DNA from: Dioscorea cayenensis subsp. rotundata
Taxonomy: Eukaryota; Streptophyta; Magnoliopsida; Dioscoreales; Dioscoreaceae
Assembly (NCBI RefSeq): GCF_009730915.1
Contig: NC_052475.1
Location: 23,869,016-23,933,015, forward strand
Length of the DNA: 64,000 bases
Reading direction: 5' to 3'
Shown: positions 22,830-35,400 of the stretch, piece after piece
How positions within the stretch are numbered: the first letter of the stretch is position 1
Layout of the letters: each line of letters starts with the position of its first letter
Made by a program: the position numbers and the translations under genes
Notes under the pieces: model-generated
What the model was told of the DNA's origin: nothing
Database searches by the model: none
The model's input: the letters and a program-made list of their open reading frames with translations, nothing else

Positions 22830-23587
22830 TGGTTTTGCTTGTGACTATATTATTTTATTATCATTAGACTAACCCAATACAAAAATGATTAAAGCCTATC
22901 ATTGGGTGCATGTTCTACAATAATATTATTGACACATATAAGAAAATTCAGATAGAAACTAACGTTGATATCATGACTGACGCTTTAGTTTTGCTGGTTC
23001 CTAACATGATGCATGATTGGATACATATGAAAGCTATATAGGTTATTTGTGCCATTAATCTTGTTACGGTGAGAGTTAATTATGGATTAATTGGGTTGAT
23101 TAGATTATTTTAATTTTTAAAAAGGATGTTGTAGGTATAGTAGAAATAGGGTTGAACGATTTAGATTTGTTTAGTTATTGTGCATAAATTGATTAAACGG
23201 TTCAGATCAAATTACTGTATACCCCATTTTTCACTGTACTACTGTTTCATAAGATTCACCAAATAGTGATTTGATAGCAACATTAATAGATTTCAATTCT
23301 ACAAACATGCATAGATGATCAAAACTCTATATATATAAGTTCAATATTGTTCTAGTTATGGCTTAATTAATAATTCTTAGAAATTTATTATATAAAGTTA
23401 GTTAATACAAAAATATATTACAATCGGTTAGTTAGAATAATATATCAAGAATCACAATTCTATAATAATAAATTCCCGTACTTTATAACTTTACAGGGGT
23501 AAAGAATACGGCTTTTCAACTTGAAACCAAGGAACCAGCAGTGCTACAGTATATTTATATACAGTATTTTATACCATATTACTACCC
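22830..23587. other. AT-rich intergenic stretch, nothing recognised
   Basis: No open frame, repeat border or RNA gene identified between the tRNA gene and the transcript-like leader that begins near 23590. Confidence 0.5.
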
Positions 23588-25043
23588 ATGAGGCACTTCT
23601 GTTACGGTTTTGCCATGCATTGGATCCCTTTTCCTCTTTCTCAGATCAATAGCAAGCTCAAAGGCTTTTCTAGGGTTCGTGATTCTTCTCTTCTACTCCC
23701 TCTTCTCTTACGCACCATACGCGCACCGTACGAGGATCAATTAAGCTGGTCTTCCTGGTCAGTAAGCATTCATCTCGCTGTTCCAGATCTCTCAGTTTTT
23801 CAATTCGATTGAATTTGATCCGACAATGTGCTGTCGTTGCCTTTCTTTTCGATGTTTGATGAATTTGAATTGCGACCATGTAGTTTAAATAGAAAAAATG
23901 GATTTCTAGAATAGTTTTTTTGGTTCGATTTAGGTATACAGTGAAGTTTGATTGATAGAATTTGTAGAAGTAATATGAATGAATGAATGAATGAATGCTT
24001 TTATTGGTTTTGTGCTGGAGCATGAATTCAAAGCTTTGGTAATGAGTATGGATGTGAAGTTATGAACCATGAATTTTGATTGAGCTGGGGAGGAGGCTCA
24101 AAATCTTGAAAGCCGTAACATTAGTTTTTGTTGTTATTAATTAGCTGTTTCTGTAAGCTTTCTTGAATATCAAGTGAAAATCTAAACCATTACCTATTGA
24201 ATTGATAATCCCAAACATTATGTTGAACCAGGTGTTGTATGAACTTTTATGTTTAGTTATCCTATAATACATCACTTGAACTTTATTTGGTGTTGTATGG
24301 TTTCTCATTTTAAATTTTTCTAAGGTGTTGGAAATTCAGAATACATTTGTTTGTTTTTTTTTTTAGATTAACTTACTCTATAACAACATGCTCATTTTTC
24401 AAAGCTATACTGTTAACATCTAAACTATAAGTATTTAAATATGAATCTTCTCTTTTTGAAGCTGGCTGTGGATAGCCAGCTATTGTTATTGTTAATTTAC
24501 ATTGCCAATTAGGTTTCCACATCCTCTTTGGAAGGCTGATCGTGTTAGCCATGCTACTTTTAACCTTGAAAACATGTTGGATGGTTAAATACAATCTGCG
24601 TAGAGTTCCAAGTAACAGCAGTCACATTTGCATAATTCCGAAATTTAAACTAAAAAAATAGTAATGTTGGGATATCTGGTTATTTAGTACCTCTTGTCTC
24701 CGTATTCTTTGTTTATGCCTATTGTATCTATAATTCTCCATTCCAGTTAAAGAATTTCTTATTTTTTTAGAGGAAAGGAAAATAAAATAGCATAATGTGG
24801 TGGTAAGGAAAATGAAGGGAGAACATATTGTATACATGTTTCTTTAGTTGTCCATGTTATTTCTTCATTTAATTAAACTCAACTAAGCATGTATTCTTCT
24901 TGTTTTCTTCTTTTTTTCATAGGTATGTATGCATGCATGTATGTGTGTGTGTATATATATATATCAATCTTTGTGACCATTGTAAGATCCATAAATGGTA
25001 GCATATCTTCTGAAATTCCTAATTTAGGTAAGTTCTTGTATAG
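23588..25043 (+). other. Probable 5' flank/UTR of the amidase pseudogene
   Basis: A CT-rich, GC-richer segment (about 23630-23800, with CTAGGGTTCGTG) looks like a plant 5' UTR, followed by T-rich intron-like DNA up to the first amidase codons at 25044. A GAAT tetranucleotide repeat lies at about 23977-23997. Assignment to the downstream pseudogene rests on position only. Confidence 0.35.
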
Positions 25044-27754
25044 ATGGAGGACTTGAGAAAGGTTATGCTTGTAGCTCTCCAGTTTGCTTGCTTGGATTCT
25101 GTCTCTAAGAATGTTGCCACTGCTGAAAGGTATGCTCTTCTTCTCTTCCTGCATGCATAGCTCAATTTATTTATTTGTAGTTGTAAGTTTACTCAGAATA
25201 TTATATCTTCTCTTGGTCTTTATGGAAGTTGTTATTTGTGCAATAATTGCTTTTTGAGGTGTTCTCCTTGATCATACATGATACCTTGATTAATTTATTT
25301 AGTTTTTTCAAATAATTTTTTTTTCCCTTAATGATGGAGTGGTACTGATGATTCGTATGCTATACTGGTTTGATTGTTCTGTTCTAGATGAAATAGATTA
25401 ACTGGAATCGAATTGAAATGGCCCATCAAATATTCATTATAAAATCAGGATTTTGTTTCGTTGACATTCTTCGTCCTGCTACTAGGCTATTTTGCTTTAT
25501 ATTATAAGCCAATCTATCATTTATATAAAATCTTTTCGTATGGTAGAAAAAATATTCCTCTATCTTTTCCAGTTAAAATTGTTCTCCAAGAATCTTAAAT
25601 GAGATTAACTTATTTTCTGAGAAAGTTGAAGCATACTAGATGGTTGGTGGAGGGCTTTGTGAAGGCCATATCTGCCATAAGTTAATTTGAACATTAACTG
25701 ACATATTGTTATTTTATATTTCTTCTCTCAATCTTCCAGATGATGGATATTTTGTAGTTTGGCATTGTAGAGTTCAAGTTCTAAACATTGAGGCATATTT
25801 GCAGGTTGGTTATGGGTGTGCATAAGAAAGGTGCAAACATTTTTCTCATTCAGGTACAATGATTGTATGCATCTTATTTCTGTTCATAGAATGATTATTA
25901 TCATTTATGATGCCGTTGAACTTTACCAAGCAATCACAATTCATTTCTTGTCCTTACTTTGTGTCATTTCATCTAATCTTGCAAATTAAAAGTAAAAATT
26001 ACTGCTTCTACTGATTCTCATATGGCCATACCCTTTACTGATCATTATGCCAGCTAATGTGAAATGTGAGCTGATTGTCTAGAAATGACCCCTTCTTGTA
26101 CAGCCAAAATGCTACAGCATCTGGTGAAACTATGACAAGGTTATACAAATCACTGAAGATATTTTGAGAATTCCTTTCTATGCATTTATTGTGCACCTAG
26201 GCCTGTGAAATGATTGTTTCATGTAGGAAATCCTTCGGAAGGTCATCATTAAGGAGAAATGACTAGTTAAATAAATGGAAGTAGAAAGAAAGACTGAATT
26301 GGCTCACCTTGAGCTCATCCAGGAAACAGGGAAGTGCTCCACTTCTTTGGCTGTGATTGTGCCTTGAATAGCTAATATCACTATTCTAGAATCCTTGAAC
26401 TCTTCCCCAAATTGTGCTAAGATGGTTGATTTCTTGTTAGTTTACATGAGTGATGCTGGGAAGTATGTGCAAAGTCATTGTATCTTGAGGCTTATGCTAC
26501 TCCCTATATCATTGTCATTTGTCCAAGCACTTCATTTTCTCTTCCTTCACCTTGGCTAATACTATAGGAAATTCGTTGATTGTGATCATGCATATGCATG
26601 TGTTATTTGTCATATTCTAGCTTCCTGACGTAGGAAATTAATGGTCTGATGTACTTTAATTTGACTCAACCACCCTTATATATTTCCTTTGTAGTGCCTT
26701 TCTTCTTTCTTTAGTCATGTTGTTTTCTTTGTTTATTTTTATTTTATATTTATTTTTATGCTCTACTTTTTTAATTGCTCTATATTTCTAATTAAGGATA
26801 ATCTTCATGTTATCCAGGTTATCAAGAAAAGTTTTATTTCAATCCAGTAGATTCTGGTTTTGAGGTTTAAAGTCTTTCTTCTATATGTTTTCTTTTGGTG
26901 ATAGTGTGATACTTTTGTCATGACCATTTGTTTTATCTGAAAATAATGTTTAAATTTATCCATTGGAAAGATTGGTCTTTGAAACCAAGTTTGCAAATAT
27001 TGGAGTTGGTATGTTGCATTAGAAACCTTGCTGATTATTGCCATATACTTTATTTTAGTGGACTATTTCCGTCGTATTTGCTTGCACTCTAATGAAAATC
27101 ATTTCATTATATATAATGTTAGCAATTTGCTGGGATCAATGGTTTTTGGAAGCTACTTGAGCTATGGTTCTTCAAGGTGCAACGTACTACTTTATCCCAC
27201 TACAATTGGATCGGAGCCACAAGATGAAGGGCTTAATTCTTGTGTGATTGGATGAGAGTAATGCAAGGACATGCTTGTGCAATTTTGGTATTGATATCTT
27301 TTCTTATAATTGTAATCAGTAGACAACTTGAACTAGCGTCTAACAAGTCTGACTTGCCTTGCTGATGTTATCCTTTACTTTATGTAATACTTCAGTATCG
27401 ACTTCTGCTGCAGGTTCCCCTTGTGGCTTCTATCAAATTGGAAAGGAGACTATTAAAATTGAACATGGTGACAGCACCATTTCCTTCTATGGCATTCATC
27501 CTCGGTCTGTATGTCTATTTAAAATCTACAATATTTCTGCATACTTGCTAAAGATCTTGAACATTATGAAAACAGGATCAATTGGAGAAATTGTGGCACT
27601 TGCTAGTATTAAAGATAAAGACATTTTGGGAGCAAAGTTTGACCTAAATAAAGTCAAGTCCAAGAGGCATAATTGGGGTGTTTTCCGAGATCGGCGTCTG
27701 AAATTATACAAGGTACTTTTGTCAGTGAATGGCAACAAAACCTCTCAATTTTGA
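25044..27754 (+). pseudogene. N-carbamoylputrescine amidase pseudogene
   Basis: This nitrilase-family enzyme normally converts N-carbamoylputrescine to putrescine in the arginine decarboxylase route of polyamine synthesis. Pieces lie in order. Exon at 25044-25129: VMLVALQFACLDSVSKNV then ATAER. Exon at 25805-25853: LVMGVHKKGANIFLIQ. Near 27122-27280: AICWDQWFLEAT, then a TGA, then AMVLQGA, then in another frame YPTTIGSEPQDEGL, then MRVMQGHA. After an acceptor at about 27415: VPLVAS, shifting to IGKETIKIEHGDSTISFYG. From about 27577 to 27754: GSIGEIVALAS and KSKRHNWGVFRDRR. The nitrilase Cys motif (CWDQWF) is still readable, but the segment after LIQ, expected to hold the catalytic Glu and Lys, was not found. 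A nonsense codon and at least two frameshifts rule out a normal product. Confidence 0.9.
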
Positions 27755-28158
27755 AATAGCAAGTAGGTTTAAGAAAAGGTTTGCACCCCAAAAGCTTCTT
27801 GTATCATTATAAAAAGTAGAATTTTTTTGTACTCATTAATCCTATTTATAGTAAAATAAATCATACTGTCCAAATTTCCTCGTCTGAGAACAAAAGTATT
27901 TGTTGCACCTGAAATCTTATGATTAACTGATCTCATCTGACTTTTGTGTGGCTTAATCAGTTCCTAATTCCTTGTGTAAGGGAATCATGTGATCTCAATC
28001 TAGTATAGGTGTGTTGAGCACTTAGCTGCAATTCCAAATAAAACGTATGCTAAGTTTGTTTTATGAATTAATCACCAAGGTCCCAGATTTGTTAACATTA
28101 GTATTTTCATGGGCATGATAACTTGGTTATTTTTATCGAGGCATTAGGATGGTTGAAG

Positions 28159-28237
28159 AAAAGCTTTTGGCACTCCTTGAAAACACTGATCTTTTGTTGT
28201 ACAAGATCAGTGTTTTCAAGGAGTGCCAAAACCTTTT
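28159..28237. other. Near-perfect hairpin (35-bp arms, 9-nt loop)
   Basis: The left arm 28159-28193 and right arm 28203-28237 are reverse complements with one mismatch (C at 28164 against G at 28232). The loop is TTGTTGTAC. The first matched block of the arm starts AAAAG and the long block runs TTTTGGCACTCC to GATCTT without a mismatch. Complementarity stops abruptly outside. The open frame at 28149-28394 spanning it has no known domain. The arm does not match a conserved plant miRNA that I know. It may be a young inverted duplication, a miRNA-like locus or an assembly fold-back. Confidence 0.85.
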
Positions 28238-28239
28238 CA

Positions 28240-31200
28240 GTCTGGTTAAGGCAAATCATCCCTGCTGTATATTGATTTTGGATGTAACTTCCTTACCGAA
28301 AGTGAGAGGTAGTCTTGATGTATTGATGATGCTGGTTTTTAATGAGTTGGGCAAGACAATAGTCCCCTCATGGGCAAGAGTACTGAGGTTTTAGATACTT
28401 GCCCTTTTCAACCCATGTGCTAGAGCGGGCCCTAACTATATATCTATGCGAGAAATAAGTCGAACAGTGGAAATAGATACTCAGATGAAGACGAATAAAG
28501 TTCTTTCAAAAGTAATTATTTGTCCTTGATTGAAGGATACGAGCATACAAAGTCAGACACTCAAACTTTGTAAAAAGTGTAATTATTGGCACCATCTCCT
28601 TTTTTTTTTTTTTATGCAGATTCTTTTACCTGAGCCTGGCTTCCTAAGAGTATGTTTGCTGTTATGTTTATTTATTTAATCTCTAATGTGAATTGTCTAT
28701 GAGGATAATTCATGGTGGTTTAGTGAGTTACATGAATTCATCCTGAATTTAAAATTTTGTATTTGCAGATCTATATTATGTATTCCATCCAATCAAGAGC
28801 TCTTTGAGATGCGGTAACTATTCCTTTGAAGTTCAAATCAACTACTCAAACTTCTGTCTTAAAGAAGTTTGAAGGATGCAATGATATTTATGAACTTTTT
28901 TTCTTCTTTTTTTTTTTTGCATTAAATTGTGTTGCTATGGATTTCATTTGAGCATGTTTGCTATCAGTTATGATTTCTCTGGTCTCTAACATAAAAATTA
29001 TTATTTCCATGAAGTTGAAACCTACCACTTACCTTATTTTACGGTATATAAATCTTCTCTTTGCCAGAACTGCGCCATCCCACTCATGGTTCCCTAAAAT
29101 AAATTTCAGTTGTTTTCTTCCTATTCCCATATTGTACCAGATTATTTCTATTTTGTTTGCTCATAAATATTCTGTGACTGCTTTTTTAGTTTAAATTTCT
29201 GACTTCTTTTTGTGCTAGCATCCACATGAATGTTGGAAACGGGAATTGGTTTGTAACATTTCCAATCGTCCCTTCGCAGAAAAACAGCAGACTTTTGAAA
29301 GCAATAGTAAGGAGTATTGCACAGAAACTGATAACCACGGAGGCAATGCTGAAACAAATTATTGCCAGCTTATTTTCATCCCCATCAACTCCTAAGCAGC
29401 GAAAAGGGATGCTGACAATGACTGTCACCTGAGACACTTACAAAAAAACACTTGAGGGTGGCAAGCGAGGTATGCTTTCAATTTTAGTTTCTTTGGGACC
29501 TTAAAGCCACTACTCTTCCAGTATATTGCTATCAAGACATAAAGGCTCAACCAACTGGTTACCTTGAATGGACTGCACCAGACCGTTGTGTCCATCTTGT
29601 GAGTCCTACACGCCAAAGGTGGTGAGCTCATTTACTCTCTCTCTCTCTAGAAATGGTCTAGGTAGCATTATGCGCAGCAAAAAAATAATGTGTTAGCAAA
29701 GACATAGGAAGAAGGTGGGTAGTGGGTGGTGAGAATGGAAGCATGGAATTTTGGTTGTGGGATTCTAAATTGTTAAACAAGGTCTAGACAACATGAGTAG
29801 GAGGGGATTTGGCATAACATGGCTTAGTATATGCAAAGGGGATGTGAGACTTCTTCGGCACCCATCCAAAGTTGCTTTTAAGTGGGTCACATCTATTTCC
29901 CACTCAATTTGGTCTTGCTTTATTGCTTTAGTGGGTCTTATGGATTCTCTTATTCATCCTCTAATCAATTGCCCATGCTCTCTATTTTGAAGAGAAACCA
30001 TCCTCTTGACTCATTTGGGACTCTTCACTAGGGTTTTAAGATGATGTCAATTGATTTTTTGTGTCTTTCATTAGTTAGATTCATGAAAACAAAACCCTAT
30101 GGAATTAATTTTGTGATGAGAAAAAAGAAAACTTGGACATGGTAACTATAATAAAAGAAGTTTAGTTTGGGATATACAGAATTTTTAATCAAGGGAAACA
30201 ATTTAGATATATATAGATATAAATCAGATCTTACTGCTAAATACAATGTTACTTGTGGTCCTCTGTAACAGTTTGAAATCTTTTCTAGTTTCAGGGGGAC
30301 ATCATTTATAATTGGAAGGATTAGCAATGGCTATTGGAGGACATAGATAACATACAAATCTGTTAAGTGCTGTTTTAACTGAATTTTTTTTTTTCTATAA
30401 ATTGGGATAATTCAAGAAGCTTTGTAGTACATGTGTGGTGAATTAATTAGAAGAAAGTTTTCAATATATATATATATATATTAAAAGGATTTATTTAGAC
30501 AAGTATGAGACACGAGGTGTACAATCCTAGTGACTCAAGGGCCATGTTTTTTTAGATAATTTAGTTTGTTCTTTAAGCATTAAATATATTATAATTTAAT
30601 TATGCATTAAACTTTTTTTTTAAAAAAAATAATAATATTGTGTGAATTGCAGAAGATTCCAATAAAGTTATATTTTGTTAACCATTCTTTGCACATCATG
30701 TCGGTAAGCCATTCATTCCCCACGAGTATGAGGCACGCATGCTTGAAGACAACCTAACCCTGACCATAAACTCTGTCCTGGCCCACATGGAAGATAAATA
30801 CAAAATTGTAGAGCTACTTGTTGGGAATGGAATTAGGAGTTGTCTACTGTATACTCTATAGTAGCTTGTAACTTGTAACTTGTAACTTGATTCCATGAAT
30901 ACTACTATCAAGAAAATATCAAGCTCCCGATATTAATTAACTAGCTAGCTATTCCTCTTATTATATTATTGCATCTTTGAAGGTCTTAATTGTGGCCCAC
31001 CTTTTATACCAATCAACCACTGTGAGCAAAGGTGGTCTACAACTTCAAGATCACTAGCCATTTGCCAAACCCACTCATGCTCGCCCTGTATTTATAGTAA
31101 AGAGGATGTTTGAAGGGGACTGCTTATCTTTTTGTTTCTTAAACCACCTGCAAACCGGTCCCTCTCTGTACCCATTTGGATCCACCAGCTCAACATTAAG

Positions 31201-31655
31201 GCCATTATCTTTAAGTATGATTGACAATCCTGGTATAAATGCATGTCTTGCATAATCAAGCTCAATTATTGGTTCTAATCTGTCCCTTATAATTAATGAT
31301 ATGGTGGCCCATCTTTAAAATTGCTAGGAGATAGTGAGCATACTCTACATCAATTCCAAAGCATAAAATTCTATTTTTTTGTTTTTTTAAATAATAATAA
31401 TAAAGTGTGTCTGGTTGAGAATAATATTATGACTAGCGTAATTGATGAGAGAATAATTCAGTGGATTCTCATACTAAGCTTAATCATATGCTGACAAAAA
31501 ACTATTTTTGTGTCTTTTTCCCATCTCGCTTAGAAAAGGTTTTCAATTGGGCGTGGATGGAACAGAGGAGAAAATTAGTTGAAAGTAATTAGATGCCGAG
31601 TATAATAGTGAAATTTCCATTTTATTTTATTTATTTATTTATTTATTTTTATTTT
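28240..31655. other. Intergenic region, no gene recognised
   Basis: About 3.4 kb without a recognisable exon. It contains a CT microsatellite near 29635-29649, a TA tract near 30464-30481 and a triple TTGTAAC repeat near 30867-30891. An open + strand stretch near 30690-30860 after a GCAG acceptor-like site gives VGKPFIPHEYEARMLEDN, which looks protein-like, but no family was recognised and there is no start codon. Confidence 0.4.
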
Positions 31656-31659
31656 TATA

Positions 31660-32230
31660 TTTTTCCATGTGGTCGGTGTGGTGTGATCACGGGCTCTGAC
31701 GGTATCCGGGAATCACACGGATGTCATGCACTAAGATGGAAAGACGTTATTGCCCTCGCAGCAAGCGAATCCGTTTCTCACGTACGGCGAATATCCTGCG
31801 GGTAATGCGCCAGCTCATTTCGTATCTCTTCCGCAATTATTCTCTCGTGGCAACATCGTAAATCCTAAGACGCACAAAGGGCAATCTCGCGACACTACCC
31901 ATCCAAGACACGTGTCCCTCTCACTGTCTTTGATTCCGGTGAAAGTGGGCCGATATGCGGCGCTTATCCGCAGTGGGCCCGAATTAGTGGCCGGGGTCCC
32001 GTTGCACGGGTGGTGGGGAACACGTGGCCCCATTAGCGGGTCCCACTATGGCATAAGTGGAGTGGAAAAGGGGATGAGCACGAGGGGATGGGGGTGAGGA
32101 GTGGGCCCGTCCCTCCATAAACGCTTCGCCACGTGGATCCCACCTTACGGTCCGTGGGCCCTACTGGGCCTACTCACTGCACCCGCTATTTCGAAGAGTC
32201 GCCTTCTTGGTTGGGACCCCTTTGCTTTGT
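31660..32230. promoter_or_regulatory. GC-rich island with G-boxes and TGGGCC motifs, no gene
   Basis: This ~570-bp island is GC-rich inside AT-rich DNA. It carries three CACGTG G-boxes (31909-31914, 32021-32026, 32130-32135) and five TGGGCC motifs (31946, 31974, 32102, 32155, 32165), all on the + strand. TGGGCC is the core of plant site II elements bound by TCP factors. The open frames at 31750-32097 (+) and 31815-32033 (-) are explained by composition and lack domains. No downstream exon was recognised on either strand. Confidence 0.45.
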
Positions 32231-32323
32231 GGCCTTTAGTAATTAATTACTTCTTTGCAAATCACTTATTACAAACTTAGCTCAATCTTTTAATTGTAAT
32301 TAAAAACATACATTTGTTAAAGC

Positions 32324-32354
<31 letters not shown>

Positions 32355-32461
32355 TGTGTCTTCTAGAAGGCTAAACAAAAGTTGTAATATTGGAAAGGAT
32401 CACAGACCCGGACGCAATCCTAAAAAAAAATAAGTCCTTGTCACTATATTTCGTCCAAACC

Positions 32462-32497
<36 letters not shown>

Positions 32498-33985
32498 CAT
32501 AAATTAATATACATTACCCCCTTTTCCGCAGCATCTTCAGCGTTTGATTGTGAAAGTTAAGAGGATTAGAATATTTATTAAGTTAAAAAGTGACAACATT
32601 ATGAAGATAATAAACATATCAAGTGATTTTTTAGGTCAAAAACTTTAGTGGACTCTTAAAAAATAAAGTTGTTTTGGAAATAAATATGCAATTATGAGAT
32701 TTTATAGGGGTTATATGGATAAATAACATGATTGATGGACATGAAAGTACAAGTGGACGGCTTGAATAAAAGTGTTGTAAAGGGGTTAAGAGACATGCTT
32801 AACCCCTTAATCCCATCTATCGAGGTCATTGTTGGGTGTAAAGAGGAGCCCTTTTAGGACATTCTCTGTTATTTAATCCCTTTCTTAATTACTTTTAATT
32901 AAACTAATCCTTGGGTTTCATGATATCTTCAACGTGGTGGGGGCCTATGTTTGCATGTGTTCACGCCTCTATACTCAAACAAAATTAAATCCTACTGACA
33001 CGTTTCGCCTTTACACTCCCACTTCATTTCCAAGTTTTTAAATATATTTTTAACCAATAATTATAGGTTTTTTTTCATTCATATTTTACTTTTAATTTTC
33101 AGATTCTTCTTTCATTATTTTTTCGACTATTAGAGTGTTGTTTAATCTAAATAAGAAAAAATTCATGGATTTTTCTGAAAAAAAAAACCAAGATGTTGTG
33201 ATTCTTGTGAATCTGTGATCAGAAATGGACGGCTGTGATTGGGTCAACAGACAAGAGAAACACTTGTCACTAGTAAAAACAACCTCTGAACGTCTTGTAT
33301 TTACGCAAACGCCATGATAAACCAAGACCGAATCTTTTGTCTCTTGCTGTGGGGGCTCTGACAGCAGCCAGCCTTAACCAATGACGTGGCATCTTGTAAT
33401 TTGCTCTCTTGCAATGCCCTGCCATGCCAGCTGGCTCTCACGAGCTGCGGGTCCCATTCCCACCCCGCTTTCACTTTTAATTTTCATATATATATATATA
33501 TACTTTATTGTTATAAAATTTAATCTTAAATATCGCCTTATTTATGTGTAATCATTTTAAATTTAAAATATAAGAACATTTACAATAGCAGGTGGATAAA
33601 TTACTTGACTGAAAATAACGGGTTGACAACTCCGAATCACAAGCTATTGACAACTAACTAAATTACTCTGGATGAGGGATGAAATATTCTGCCTTCCTTC
33701 GAGTATACGCACAAACCGAGAAGAGAGAGAGGAAATAACAAAAAATCATTTGACGTGTAGTGAACTGCTAGAAAGATCAGCACAGCTAGGGAAGCCGTTG
33801 AAATCATTTAACGACTAAAATATATTCATAAACAATATTCAACATAGACAATAATATTATATAATAATGCACAATAATCATAAATAATAAATCTGTACAA
33901 TATATAGATAATAATAATATACGTATCTACATAAATAACTTAAAGCCATATATATATATATATACATAAATTAAATAATTTTCCG
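32231..33985. other. Intergenic DNA with TA tracts
   Basis: AT-rich sequence with TA microsatellites near 32331-32354 and 32463-32487 and a small GC-richer patch at about 33330-33470 containing GACGTGGC. No gene recognised. Confidence 0.5.
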
Positions 33986-33989
33986 CAAG

Positions 33990-34310
33990 TGCAATCCGAG
34001 TTCATTCACAAACCTGGCCCTTCATAACACACAACCCGCATTTGGTATCTCGTATCAATCCTTGTCCGCACGTGTAACGGTGTAACTCACACGTACACAA
34101 ATGTTACACGTGTGAATGTTTATGTGAAAGAAAACGGGGACAAGAGGGCAACCCGTCGCAGTCCATGTCGGCATTGCCTCACCCACACGTGTCCGTCGCC
34201 TCTCTCGGTTTACCTACTCCTACTGGCCCCCTTCTTCCCGGTTATTACCGGTCACCCGATTTTTGTCCCCTAACTACCCCCATCTCCTTTGCGCCAACAA
34301 ATCAGGGCCG
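33990..34310. promoter_or_regulatory. Third G-box-rich island
   Basis: Three CACGTG cores (34069-34074, 34107-34112, 34186-34191) lie within 125 bp, followed by GC-rich sequence with a CCGGTTATTACCGG palindrome near 34237. It lies 1.9 kb upstream of the Aux/IAA start, so a distal regulatory role for that gene is possible but unproven. The open frame at 34165-34359 has no domain. Confidence 0.4.
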
Positions 34311-34319
34311 TTCGTTTTA

Positions 34320-35400
34320 TAATTTCTTATGTATATTAATAGGAAAAGAAAAACTTTAATTGTTATTTTAAGATGGATGTTTTTTTGCATGTGGTGAGGT
34401 GCTCTGTTTTTTAAGATTTGGACATTTATATAAAATATAGATTTATAATTTATGGATAATTTCAAGATTTTTACGATTTTTTAAAAATACTTAAAATAAA
34501 TGATTTTTTGGGGTTGGGGAGATTTTTGGTAGGTAAATTATCTGTATCTATTACCAGTTTGAATTTTAATTTTTGCACCAAAAATTATGAAAAAATCATG
34601 GTGGAATTCAAGAGTGGATTTTATGTCTCTCTCCCGCAATAAATATGGAGTATATATACATACAAAATATGTGTTTTTAATTAAAAAATATAAGTAAATG
34701 AATTTATAATAACAAAAAGATATATTTATGGTGTATTTTTTTAAAAAAAATTTTGAAAATTTTAAAATAAGTTAGAAAATTAGGGAAATGCCAAACTTGT
34801 GAGAATGGTGTATTATTTTATTGTTGTTAAGAGGGAAACGAGATGGGAAACGCGATCAAGGCTTCATTCCATGCGAGCCGTTCGATGAGATGGTCTTCCA
34901 ATCAATCATGACGAGCGATGCAGGCGTGCAAAGCTGCATGCCTTTTTTTTCATTAATCACCCTCAGCTTTTAAAAATTTCTAAAACATTATAAGAAAAAA
35001 AAAACATCCACATTTTAATAAATAAAAAAAAACATAATTCAACCAAATAATACATACAATTTTTATTTATTTATTTTCAATTAAAAGTAAAAACATCCAA
35101 GATAAATAATAAATTAATTTAAGCATAATATATACAATTGGAATAATTTGTCAAAATCAATGTAAAGTTATATGTTTGTTAAAAAAAGGAAAATCAAGGA
35201 TAATATCTCTTCACAATTCTTCACCCACCAACTGGAATAACTAAAAAAATGCAACATAATCCCCATTGGAATATTAGGTCAGATCTTTAGATCTGAGCAC
35301 ATTCATTTACAATTTCATCCCTCCCTTTTCTTTTTTTTTTTCAATCCTTTCAATTATTTTTATATATTTATAAATAAACAAATAATTAAACAATTAAATA
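34320..35400. other. AT-rich intergenic stretch, nothing recognised
   Basis: No exon, repeat border or RNA gene was identified in this interval upstream of the Aux/IAA promoter. Confidence 0.5.

Noticed and set aside
28159-28237. Conserved plant miRNA gene
   Set aside because: The arm sequence does not match the conserved families I could compare from memory (such as miR156, 159, 160, 164, 166, 167, 169, 171, 172, 390, 396). Kept only as a hairpin.
28149-28394. 81-codon frame across the hairpin
   Set aside because: The first third is encoded by the two hairpin arms, so it is not a natural protein sequence. No domain.
31750-32097. 115-codon + strand open frame in the GC-rich island
   Set aside because: High G+C lowers stop frequency. 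The frame overlaps G-boxes and TGGGCC motifs and shows no domain. An antisense frame is open too.
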